Notes: generated from the letters alone by a model not told the origin. Positions 1-6,046 are shown, numbered from the stretch's first letter. The stretch: 6,046 nt of DNA from an uncultured Prevotella sp. (GCA_938018155.1 CALIIG010000295.1:1-6046); one strand, 5' to 3'. Program-made: numbers and translations.

Positions 1-467
1 TTGGTTTGCTTTTCGCCAATGGTAAGCAGCTGCTTCTGCGTATCAAACGTGTAGCGTCCTATCTTGTATTTTGTGCTCTCGCGCGTGCGCTTGCCGCGGA
101 CACGACGCAGGATGGCCTCAACGCGCTTGACGAGTTCTTCCATCGAGAAGGGCTTCGTGATGTAGTCATCAGCGCCTTTGTCGAATCCTTCAAGGATGTC
201 TTCCTTCTGCACGCGTGCCGTAAGGAAGATGATTGGCACCTGTGAATTGATCTGGCGTATGTCCTGAGCCAGCGTGAATCCGTCCTTTTTCGGCATCATT
301 ACATCAAGTACACAGATGTCGAACTTGTCTTTCTGAAACTCTCTGAAGCCCACTTCGCCGTCGGGACAAAGCACGGCATCGAAGCCTTTGGCTATTAAAT
401 ACTCGCAAAGAAGCGTTCCGAGGTTCTCGTCGTCTTCACACAGCAGAATTTTCGTTTTTTCTTCCAT
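1..467 (-). CDS. rprY: RprY-like OmpR-family response regulator, 5' part (runs off left edge)
   Basis: This is the cytoplasmic DNA-binding partner of the kinase encoded just upstream. The first 155 residues are visible, of about 235 usual for the family. The receiver domain (residues about 5-122) is complete: acidic pocket D12/D13, phosphoacceptor D55 in VLDVMMPKKDG, T83 in FLTAR and K105 in ITKPF. A short linker rich in Arg and Lys (121-135) leads into the first beta strands of a winged-helix output domain (KYKIGRYTFDTQKQLL), which the window cuts off. The ATG at 465-467 is the first start after an in-frame TAA at 480-482. No clear Shine-Dalgarno sequence precedes it. The gene lies 68 bp downstream of rprX on the same strand and is probably co-transcribed with it. 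The receiver sequence and the kinase-regulator order match RprY of Bacteroides. The winged helix is inferred from the family because most of it lies outside the window. Confidence 0.9.
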   Translation of the reverse strand, partial: MEEKTKILLCEDDENLGTLLCEYLIAKGFDAVLCPDGEVGFREFQKDKFDICVLDVMMPKKDGFTLAQDIRQINSQVPIIFLTARVQKEDILEGFDKGADDYITKPFSMEELVKRVEAILRRVRGKRTRESTKYKIGRYTFDTQKQLLTIGEKQT

Positions 468-535
468 AGTCGTATTGTTTTACGTTAAAAATATGTTTTT
501 TCAATGTCTGGTTCTTATCATAAGCCGCGCAGCCG

Positions 536-2104
536 TCACTCTTCATCTCTGATAACCGGCAACCTGATGGTGAACGTTGTGCCCTTGCCCTGCTCACTGT
601 CTACCTTAATATCGCCGTCATGCAAATCAACTACCCTCTTGACATAGGCAAGTCCGAGGCCAAAGCCTTTCACATCGTGCAGGTTTCCGGTATGGACACG
701 GTAAAACTTATCGAATATTTTCTTCAGATCGTCGCGCCTCATACCCATGCCGGTATCCCTCACCGAAAGGTAGAGGTAGCGCTCGTCGTTCCATGTCTTC
801 AGATAAACATCAAGCGGTTTGTCGGGGTTGCGATACTTCACGGCATTGTCCATCAGGTTAAAGATAACGTTCTGGAAATGTACTTCGTCAACGTAAATGG
901 CTGAGTCGATGGCACCTACGTCCACGTAAACCTTGCCTCCGGTATGTTCAACGCGCAGCGTAAAAGAGTTGGCAATCGACTCTACCATCTCATTCAGGTC
1001 GAGACGCTTCTTTTTGAACGACGCCTTTTTACGGTCGAACATTGACATTTGCAGAACCTTCTCAACAAGAAAACGCAGACGTTTGGTTTCATCAAGCACA
1101 ACACCCACAAGGTGTTTCATCATTTTTTCGCTCTTTGGCAAGCTTTCATCGTTGAGCATTTGCGCAGCAAGCGAGATACTGGCAATTGGCGTTTTCAGCT
1201 CATGCGTCATATTATTGATAAAGTCGTTTTTGATTTCGCTATATCGTTTTTGCCTGAATATAACTACAATGGTAAATATAAATGTTACCAACAAAATGAT
1301 AGTGAACACCATGCTGGGTATGACAAAGCGCACACTGGAGAAGATATAGCTGTTGATATCAGGGAAATGCACACGCACCACGCCCATTTTTGAAGAGGGA
1401 TCATTACGGAACAGCAGCTGACTATAAGTGTATTCGGAGCCTTCATCCGAATAGTCAGGACAGCGATATACCTCGCGCCCGTCTTGCGTCGACACCGTAA
1501 AGTGGTAGGGAATATTGATGCCATTGTTCATCAATTCGGCCTTTAAATCCTGGTCAAGTATCTTAAAGTTAACCCTTTCCTTCAACGGTTTGTCGGAGGC
1601 TGAGTAAAGCATGTTCATGATTACTTCGTCAAGGAGTGCCTTTTGATAGACATACCGGCTCTTCACAATTTCCTGTAACGATTTGCTTGCTTCATTAATC
1701 GAATTACGGTCTGACCGCAATATCATCGCCTTAGGGATATTGACGGGCTTGGTAGCCATTGTCTTTAACTCGAAAGAAGAATATACTGTACCGTCCTTGC
1801 CAGCCACAGAATACTGGCGTGAGTATTGTATCGTTCCGTCATTAGGACGTCCTGAACGCGTTCCTACACTATCCTTTATGTAAGCTTTACGTTCTGTCTC
1901 GTTGACATCCTTCTCCAAATAACGGAGCGTTTCGTTGAGTTCCAGGTTGCGCGAAGCCTGATAAAGAGCACGATTAACGCTTTCGTCAAACTGCTCCTTT
2001 TTCATATTGACCATTTCCTGTATATAAGTCAGCTGTAAACCCAACAGAATAACAAAGGACAAACCCATGATAACGGCCACTGTCCATATCGTCTTCTTCT
2101 TCAT
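536..2104 (-). CDS. rprX: RprX-like membrane sensor histidine kinase
   Basis: This is an inner-membrane sensor kinase, predicted to autophosphorylate on His and pass the phosphate to the RprY-like regulator encoded next. The 522 residues hold TM1 (about 7-27), a periplasmic sensor region of about 230 residues (28-259) and TM2 (about 260-284). The DHp domain has H-box H301 in NNMTHELKTP. The catalytic domain follows, with N-box NLMDNAVKY (416-424), G1 DTGMGM (450-455), F-box FDKFYRV (464-470) and G2 GFGLGLAYVK (480-489). All catalytic motifs are intact. No PAS or HAMP domain is evident, and the signal is unknown. The length is close to that of Bacteroides RprX. The ATG at 2102-2104 follows an in-frame TAA at 2126-2128 with no other start codon between, so the start is settled. 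RprX/RprY of Bacteroides fragilis was first described through its effect on tetQ expression; that link is family knowledge, not visible here. Confidence 0.92.
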   Translation of the reverse strand: MKKKTIWTVAVIMGLSFVILLGLQLTYIQEMVNMKKEQFDESVNRALYQASRNLELNETLRYLEKDVNETERKAYIKDSVGTRSGRPNDGTIQYSRQYSVAGKDGTVYSSFELKTMATKPVNIPKAMILRSDRNSINEASKSLQEIVKSRYVYQKALLDEVIMNMLYSASDKPLKERVNFKILDQDLKAELMNNGINIPYHFTVSTQDGREVYRCPDYSDEGSEYTYSQLLFRNDPSSKMGVVRVHFPDINSYIFSSVRFVIPSMVFTIILLVTFIFTIVVIFRQKRYSEIKNDFINNMTHELKTPIASISLAAQMLNDESLPKSEKMMKHLVGVVLDETKRLRFLVEKVLQMSMFDRKKASFKKKRLDLNEMVESIANSFTLRVEHTGGKVYVDVGAIDSAIYVDEVHFQNVIFNLMDNAVKYRNPDKPLDVYLKTWNDERYLYLSVRDTGMGMRRDDLKKIFDKFYRVHTGNLHDVKGFGLGLAYVKRVVDLHDGDIKVDSEQGKGTTFTIRLPVIRDEE

Positions 2105-2108
2105 ATTG

Positions 2109-2116
2109 CAAAGATA
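2109..2116 (-). promoter_or_regulatory. Bacteroidetes -7 promoter element for rprX
   Basis: On the minus strand the sequence reads TATCTTTG, an exact match to the Bacteroidetes -7 consensus TAnnTTTG. Only four bases (CAAT) separate it from the rprX ATG, so transcription would begin at or within a few bases of the start codon. No -33 TTTG lies at the usual 19-21 bp spacing; the nearest, at 2142-2145, is 25 bp away and sits inside an inverted repeat. A weaker upstream candidate (AACATTTG, 2142-2149) would give a leader of about 30-35 nt. The match is seen directly; its use as a promoter is inferred. Confidence 0.5.
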
Positions 2117-2132
2117 TGTATATACTTAATTG

Positions 2133-2152
2133 ATTAACATCCAAATGTTAAT
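2133..2152. repeat. Perfect inverted repeat ATTAACAT-CCAA-ATGTTAAT, candidate operator of rprXY
   Basis: Two perfect 8-bp arms flank a 4-bp spacer. The centre lies about 38 bp upstream of the rprX start codon, which is also near the predicted transcription start, so the dyad covers the place where a -33 box would sit. That position suits an activator replacing a missing -33 element, or a repressor blocking polymerase. Related ATTAAC/TTAAT words recur at 2126-2137 and 2172-2186. The region is very AT-rich, so some repetition is expected by chance, but eight perfect pairs that include a C-G pair are less so. The regulator is unknown; autoregulation by RprY is a guess. Confidence 0.45.
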
Positions 2153-2213
2153 AATAATAGGCATATTCGGTTTAATTAACAATTAATATATATATATGTT
2201 ATTATAATGAACT

Positions 2214-2257
2214 AAAAACAAAATACCCGTACCATCATTATTGACAGTACGGGTATT
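2214..2257 (-). terminator. Rho-independent terminator of fusA2
   Basis: On the minus strand a perfect 11-bp stem (AATACCCGTAC paired with GTACGGGTATT, 2247-2257 and 2222-2232) closes a 14-nt loop and is followed by TTTTGTTTTTA. The stem plus U-rich tail is a good intrinsic terminator. It lies about 86 bp past the fusA2 stop codon and just ahead of the rprX promoter region, so it should insulate rprXY from fusA2 read-through. The plus-strand side has no run of T after the stem, so it works in one direction only. Confidence 0.82.
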
Positions 2258-2342
2258 GAATTAAGTGGAAATTTATTACTAAAGGCAGGTATTGACGATA
2301 TATTTTAATACATATCATCGCTCCATACCAACACGATCTTAT

Positions 2343-4505
2343 CTATTCGTCTTCGTCAACTTCAGCTTCGTGTGCAGCAATGAGCTTCTGTTGGATGTCA
2401 TTTGGTACAAGCTCATAGCTGGCAAACTTGGTGATAAAGCTGGCACGTCCTCCTGTTAATGAACTTAATGCTACGCTGTAATTTGAAAGTTCCTTCAACG
2501 GTATCTTCGCCATGAGTTTCTCATAGCCCGCTTCTGAGTCCATACCCATGATGACAGAGCGTCGTCCCTGCAGGTCGCTCATGACGTCTCCCATAAAGTC
2601 GGACGGAACATATACTTCAAGATCATAGATAGGTTCCAGAATTTTCGGACCTGAATTTTTAAACGCATCTGAGAACGCATGGCGCGCAGCAAGCGTAAAC
2701 GACAACTCATTTGAATCGACCGGGTGCATTTTTCCATCGTACACAACAACGCGAACATCGCGCGCATAGCTGCCTGTAAGCGGGCCCCGCTCCATACAAT
2801 CCATTATACCTTTTAATATAGCGGGCATGAAACGAAGGTCAATAGCACCACCCACCACGCTGTTAATGAATTGCAATTTGCCACCCCACGGAAGGTCACG
2901 CTCCTCTTTCGACTTAATGTTCATTTTGAACTCCTGCCCGTCAAACTTATAGCTTACAGGGTCAGGCATGCCTTCTGCATAAGGCTCTACAATAAGATGC
3001 ACCTCACCAAACTGGCCAGCTCCTCCACTTTGCTTCTTATGACGATACTCAGCTTTGCCTTTCTTTGTGATGGTTTCGCGGTAAGGGATTCGAGGTTCAG
3101 AGTAGGTTACCTGAAGTTTTTCATTGTTCTCAAGACGCCACTTCAATGTACGGAGGTGGAACTCACCCTGTCCATGCACAATGGTTTGGCGCAACTCCTT
3201 ATTCTGATCAACCACCCATGTTGGGTCTTCCTGGCGCATTTTAAGCAACGCAGCCATCAGTTTTTCAGTGTCTTGCGGGTTATTGGCCTTAATGGCCCTT
3301 GCATATTTGGGACGCGGATATTCAATAAAATCGAATCTCTGACCGTCACATTCCTTCGCATTCAGCGTGTTACCCGTCTTCACGTCTTTCAGTTTCACGG
3401 TACATCCCAAGTCACCGGCTTTCAGCTCGTCAACGGGAATACGATTTGCTCCTGCACAAGCGTAAATCTGTCCCAAGCGTTCTTTCGATCCTCTGTCGGC
3501 GTTTGTAAGATCGTCGCCCGATTTAACGCTTCCGCTCATAACCTTAAAATAAGATACCTCTCCGATATGTGGCTCCATACCTGTCTTAAAGAAATACAAG
3601 CTCTCCGGGCCGTCAGACTTATGTAAAACTTCCTCTCCGCGTGTATTTCTATAAGGTGGCATGTCTTCAACAAAAGGCACAACGTTCCCCAAAAATTCCA
3701 TTAAACGCTGAACTCCCATGTCCTTATGAGCATCAACACAAAAGACGGGGAAGATACTTCGCGTAACAAGCCCCTTACGAATACCCAAACGAAGTTCGTC
3801 CTCGGTAAGCGGTTTGTCGTCGAAGAACTTTTCCATCAGCTCGTCATCGTTCTCGGCAGCAGCCTCAACAAGTTTATGATGAAGCTCCATTGCCTTTTCC
3901 ATCTCCTCTTCAGGAATGTCTTCCCGCTTGGGTTCGCCTCCATCTTTACTCCACGAAAGTTTCTTCATAATCAGCACATCTATAAGGCTATTGAAGTCGG
4001 GACCGGTTTGTAGCGGGTACTGCACTTGCACACATTTGTCGCCATAGATGTCTTTCATCGTATTGATGATATTGTCAAAATCGCATTTTTCTGAATCCAA
4101 CTGATTGACTAAGAATATAACAGGCTTCTTCAGTTTTTCAGTATAACGGAAGTTATTCTGCGTACCCACTTCTGGTCCATACTGCCCATTAATCAGAATT
4201 ACAGCCTGGTCGGTAACATTCAATGCCGTAATGGTTCCACCTATAAAATCGTCAGAACCGGGACAATCAATAATATTTAGCTTCTTGTTGTTCCATTCAA
4301 CATGGAACACGGTAGGGAAAACCGAATTCCCCAAGTTCAGTTCGACGGGCATAAAGTCGGATACAGTATTCTTCGCTTCAACTGTTCCACGACGCTTAAT
4401 AACTCCAGCCTCGAACAACATACTTTCGGCAAGCGTGGTCTTGCCGCTACCTTTGGCACCAATGAGCGCAATGTTTTTGATTTCGTTAGTCTGATATACT
4501 CTCAT
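2343..4505 (-). CDS. fusA2: EF-G2: elongation factor G paralogue with degenerate GTPase motifs
   Basis: The 720-residue cytoplasmic protein follows the full five-domain EF-G plan and is predicted to move tRNA and mRNA through the ribosome. The GTPase domain (about 8-285) is altered: the P-loop is GAKGSGKT (16-23) instead of AHIDAGKT, switch I reads LGNSV (58-62) instead of RGITI, switch II is DCPGSDDF (80-87) with Ser84 for the catalytic His, and NQLD (134-137) replaces NKxD. Domains II-III (about 295-475), IV (about 480-608) and V (about 620-700) look intact, and H594 in MHPVDSNE aligns with the functional H583 of E. coli EF-G. Domain IV carries about 29 extra residues (within 509-543). The tail is acidic. 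The start follows an in-frame TAA at 4524-4526 with no other start between. The pattern matches Bacteroides EF-G2, a non-hydrolysing starvation paralogue. The housekeeping fusA should lie elsewhere. A TetQ-type ribosome protection protein is unlikely because those keep normal G motifs. Confidence 0.93.
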   Translation of the reverse strand: MRVYQTNEIKNIALIGAKGSGKTTLAESMLFEAGVIKRRGTVEAKNTVSDFMPVELNLGNSVFPTVFHVEWNNKKLNIIDCPGSDDFIGGTITALNVTDQAVILINGQYGPEVGTQNNFRYTEKLKKPVIFLVNQLDSEKCDFDNIINTMKDIYGDKCVQVQYPLQTGPDFNSLIDVLIMKKLSWSKDGGEPKREDIPEEEMEKAMELHHKLVEAAAENDDELMEKFFDDKPLTEDELRLGIRKGLVTRSIFPVFCVDAHKDMGVQRLMEFLGNVVPFVEDMPPYRNTRGEEVLHKSDGPESLYFFKTGMEPHIGEVSYFKVMSGSVKSGDDLTNADRGSKERLGQIYACAGANRIPVDELKAGDLGCTVKLKDVKTGNTLNAKECDGQRFDFIEYPRPKYARAIKANNPQDTEKLMAALLKMRQEDPTWVVDQNKELRQTIVHGQGEFHLRTLKWRLENNEKLQVTYSEPRIPYRETITKKGKAEYRHKKQSGGAGQFGEVHLIVEPYAEGMPDPVSYKFDGQEFKMNIKSKEERDLPWGGKLQFINSVVGGAIDLRFMPAILKGIMDCMERGPLTGSYARDVRVVVYDGKMHPVDSNELSFTLAARHAFSDAFKNSGPKILEPIYDLEVYVPSDFMGDVMSDLQGRRSVIMGMDSEAGYEKLMAKIPLKELSNYSVALSSLTGGRASFITKFASYELVPNDIQQKLIAAHEAEVDEDE

Positions 4506-4576
4506 ATCAAAAGATTTAAAGTGTTAGTATTATAAGTTTTTACTCCAAGGTCAGGTAAATTTTTCCTAAACGTTGC

Positions 4577-4607
4577 TAAAGATAGGGAAAAAGGAAACAA
4601 AGTCAAA
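4577..4607 (-). promoter_or_regulatory. fusA2 promoter (-33 and -7 elements)
   Basis: On the minus strand TTTG (4604-4607) is followed by exactly 19 bp and then TATCTTTA (4577-4584), one base off TAnnTTTG. This is the best complete Bacteroidetes-type promoter in the window. Transcription would start near 4570-4573 and give a leader of about 65-70 nt before the ATG. The leader has no clear Shine-Dalgarno sequence. In B. thetaiotaomicron fusA2 is activated by the CRP-like regulator Cur during carbon limitation; a Cur site would be expected upstream, at about 4608-4650, but I cannot identify one with certainty. Confidence 0.65.
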
Positions 4608-4647
4608 ACAAACACCATTAAAACTATATATTTTTAAAACAAATTAG

Positions 4648-4655
4648 TACTTTTG
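4648..4655 (+). promoter_or_regulatory. Bacteroidetes -7 promoter element for hemW
   Basis: TACTTTTG fits TAnnTTTG exactly and lies 16 bp before the hemW ATG, so transcription would begin near 4660 with a leader of only about 12 nt. The region where a -33 box should be (about 4623-4628) is AT-rich and contains no TTTG. The leader (AAATAAGAATC before the ATG) lacks a Shine-Dalgarno sequence, as is common in this phylum. The promoter is back to back with that of fusA2, whose -33 box ends at 4607. Confidence 0.5.
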
Positions 4656-4671
4656 CCTTCAAATAAGAATC

Positions 4672-5793
4672 ATGACAGGGCTGTATTTTCATATTCCTTT
4701 CTGTGCCAGCCGCTGCATATATTGCGGTTTTTACTCAACAACGCTCTCCGAACTTCAAAACAGATACGTCGACGCACTGATAAAGGAGATGGAAATACGC
4801 CAACACAACATTCCTGTCAGCACTATTTATTTGGGAGGTGGCACACCATCGCAACTTACACACGCTAATCTTTTAAAGCTATTCAATGCTATATATAAAA
4901 TGTATAGCGTTGACAATGGTGCTGAAATAACGATAGAGTGTAACCCTGACGACATAAAAAGGGGGATGTTCCAGGCCTTACCTGTAAACCGCGTAAGCAT
5001 GGGGGTACAAACATTTTCGAACAAACGTCTTCAATTCCTGCACCGCCGGCATAGTGCCGAAGATGTAGACCTGGCTGTAAAAACATTGCAAGACAACGGT
5101 ATTACCAATATCAGCATTGACCTGATGTTTGGCTTTCCCAAAGAAACCTTAAACGATTGGCGATTAGATATTGAACACGCTCTTCGCCTGAAGCCCAAAC
5201 ATATATCGGCTTATGGGCTAATGTATGAAGAAAACACACCACTTTTAAAACTCCGTGAGCAAGGAAAAATAGAAGAAATAAGCGAGCAACAAAGTCTCGA
5301 TATGTATTCAAAGCTGACCGATCGCTTAATCAATGCAGGATATGAGCACTACGAAATCAGTAACTTTGCGTTGCCAGGCTATCGCTCCCGCCACAATTCG
5401 AGCTACTGGAATAACACTCCTTATATGGGGTTTGGAGCAGCAGCTCACTCCTATGAAACAGGGAACAGCAGTACAAAGCGGCTACCAGCAAGAAGCTGGA
5501 ACGTATCAGACATCAATCAATACATGCACGAAATAGAACAAGGACGACGGCCTTGTGAAGAAGAAACAATTGATGAAAACACACACTATAACGATATGGT
5601 AATGACATCGCTCCGCACCTGTGAGGGTTTGAACTTACAACTGTTGTCAAACAATTACCAAAAATACCTGCTAAACAATGCTTCCGGGTATATCGGACAA
5701 GGGCTGTTACGTATCGATAACAACCATTTGATATTAACCCCAAAAGGTATTCATATCAGCAATATCATCATGAGCGACCTCATGATGGTTTAA
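4672..5793 (+). CDS. hemW: HemW-like radical SAM heme chaperone (coproporphyrinogen III oxidase-like)
   Basis: This cytoplasmic radical SAM protein has 373 residues, within the usual HemW range. The 4Fe-4S motif is C11-x3-C15-x2-C18 in HIPFCASRCIYCGF, followed by GGGTPS (55-60, the SAM-binding glycine motif), NPDD (91-94), GVQTF (111-115), DLMFGFPKET (150-159) and the C-terminal signatures HYEISNFA (226-233) and HNSSYWNNTPYMGFGAAAHSY (241-261). The C-terminal part holds a HemN_C-like region. True oxygen-independent coproporphyrinogen oxidase HemN carries a further Cys in a CxxCxC arrangement; position 20 here is Phe, so HemW is preferred. HemW proteins bind heme and are thought to deliver it to target proteins rather than oxidise coproporphyrinogen, which suits bacteria that take up heme. 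The ATG follows an in-frame TAG at 4645-4647 and lies just after the -7 box. The gene is divergent from fusA2 and appears monocistronic. Confidence 0.9.
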   Translation: MTGLYFHIPFCASRCIYCGFYSTTLSELQNRYVDALIKEMEIRQHNIPVSTIYLGGGTPSQLTHANLLKLFNAIYKMYSVDNGAEITIECNPDDIKRGMFQALPVNRVSMGVQTFSNKRLQFLHRRHSAEDVDLAVKTLQDNGITNISIDLMFGFPKETLNDWRLDIEHALRLKPKHISAYGLMYEENTPLLKLREQGKIEEISEQQSLDMYSKLTDRLINAGYEHYEISNFALPGYRSRHNSSYWNNTPYMGFGAAAHSYETGNSSTKRLPARSWNVSDINQYMHEIEQGRRPCEEETIDENTHYNDMVMTSLRTCEGLNLQLLSNNYQKYLLNNASGYIGQGLLRIDNNHLILTPKGIHISNIIMSDLMMV

Positions 5794-5835
5794 ATAAACA
5801 GAATCAGACCTGACTAATAATAACGGTGTTCGCCA

Positions 5836-6046
5836 CTAACCACCTTGTTTTATTATCTTTTCAAGATACGTTAAGCCTTTCTCCTTATACACATGATAGA
5901 AGTATTCCTTGATATCGGCATCTATTTCCGGCAGACTGCGCTTGCGCGTAACATAAGGTTTTAATAATTCGGAACCAACAAATACAAGTATTCCAAGCAC
6001 AAGGGTCACCACAAGGTTTACGACTCTGTTCGCAATCAGATGCGAG
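5836..6046 (-). CDS. C-terminal end of an unrecognised membrane protein (runs off right edge)
   Basis: An open frame of 69 codons ending in TAG (5836-5838) runs to the right edge without interruption. The visible part begins with a strongly hydrophobic segment (RVVNLVVTLVLGILVFVGSELL), most likely the last membrane helix. A basic stretch (KPYVTRKR) follows and suggests a cytoplasmic side. The last 30 or so residues form a charged tail rich in Lys, Glu, Tyr and Ile (for example IDADIKEYFYHVYKEKGL) and end in KQGG. The tail looks helical and amphipathic. I do not recognise the family, and the N-terminal part lies outside the window. The frame is convergent with hemW, with 42 bp between the stop codons. 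Coding is supported by the open frame and the coherent helix-plus-basic-anchor pattern only. Confidence 0.6.
   Translation of the reverse strand, partial: SHLIANRVVNLVVTLVLGILVFVGSELLKPYVTRKRSLPEIDADIKEYFYHVYKEKGLTYLEKIIKQGG

Noticed and set aside
933..1393. Overlapping plus-strand open frames inside rprX
   Set aside because: They are shadows of the conserved histidine kinase frame, and their translations show no family motifs.
2187..2197. Short TA-dinucleotide run, possible origin or unwinding element
   Set aside because: It is only 11 bases long in an AT-rich intergenic gap, with no iterons or DnaA-like boxes seen nearby.
2252..2295. Direct repeat GGTATTGA (2252-2259 and 2288-2295)
   Set aside because: Eight bases twice, in an AT-rich 3' untranslated stretch, is easily chance, and the first copy is part of the terminator stem.
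2871..3626. Plus-strand open frame of 251 codons inside fusA2
   Set aside because: It lies antisense to a well-conserved EF-G gene, shows no recognisable domain, and has no promoter or ribosome site of its own.
2343..4505. Tetracycline-resistance ribosome protection protein (TetQ type) as an alternative for the EF-G-like gene
   Set aside because: TetQ-type proteins are shorter (about 640-660 residues) and keep normal GTPase motifs including the switch II His; this protein has EF-G length and domain IV/V signatures.
5794..5865. Possible terminator between hemW and the convergent gene (GGTG near 5825 pairing with CACC near 5841, then a T-rich stretch)
   Set aside because: The stem is only about four pairs with a long loop, and the T-rich part lies within the coding end of the opposite gene.
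1..6046. Search for mobile elements, CRISPR repeats, tRNA or rRNA
   Set aside because: No transposase, terminal inverted repeats, regularly spaced repeats or RNA gene signatures were seen on either strand.

Overview
The window looks like a chromosomal segment from a Bacteroidales bacterium (Bacteroides/Prevotella type). The evidence is an RprX/RprY-like two-component pair, an EF-G paralogue of the Bacteroides EF-G2 type, promoters with the Bacteroidetes -7 element (TAnnTTTG), and little sign of Shine-Dalgarno sequences before the start codons. I see no transposase, integrase, phage gene, CRISPR array, tRNA or rRNA.

Layout from left to right. The minus strand carries the 5' part of an OmpR-family response regulator (rprY, positions 467 down past the left edge). 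Upstream of it, 68 bp away, lies its partner membrane histidine kinase (rprX, 536-2104, minus). A 238-bp AT-rich gap follows. It holds the rprX promoter region, with a -7 box touching the start codon and a perfect 8+8 bp inverted repeat where a -33 box would be, plus a strong intrinsic terminator that closes the next gene. That gene is fusA2 (2343-4505, minus), an EF-G paralogue whose GTPase motifs are almost all altered and which carries an extra segment of about 29 residues in domain IV. A 166-bp divergent promoter region (4506-4671) separates fusA2 from hemW (4672-5793, plus), a radical-SAM HemW/HemN-like protein. After a 42-bp convergent gap, the 3' end of an unrecognised membrane protein gene (5836 to the right edge, minus) closes the window.

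The most notable content is fusA2. In Bacteroides thetaiotaomicron the homologous EF-G2 is known to drive ribosomal translocation without hydrolysing GTP, to accumulate in carbon starvation under the regulator Cur, and to be needed for gut colonisation. The protein here shows the features expected of that class: Ser for the catalytic His of switch II, loss of the RGITI switch I motif, NQLD for NKxD, and a domain IV insertion. So the system is not wholly undescribed, but this copy is a clear member. The rprX and fusA2 genes run in the same direction but appear to be separate transcription units, because a terminator and a new promoter region lie between them. There are no gene-free stretches longer than 300 bases.
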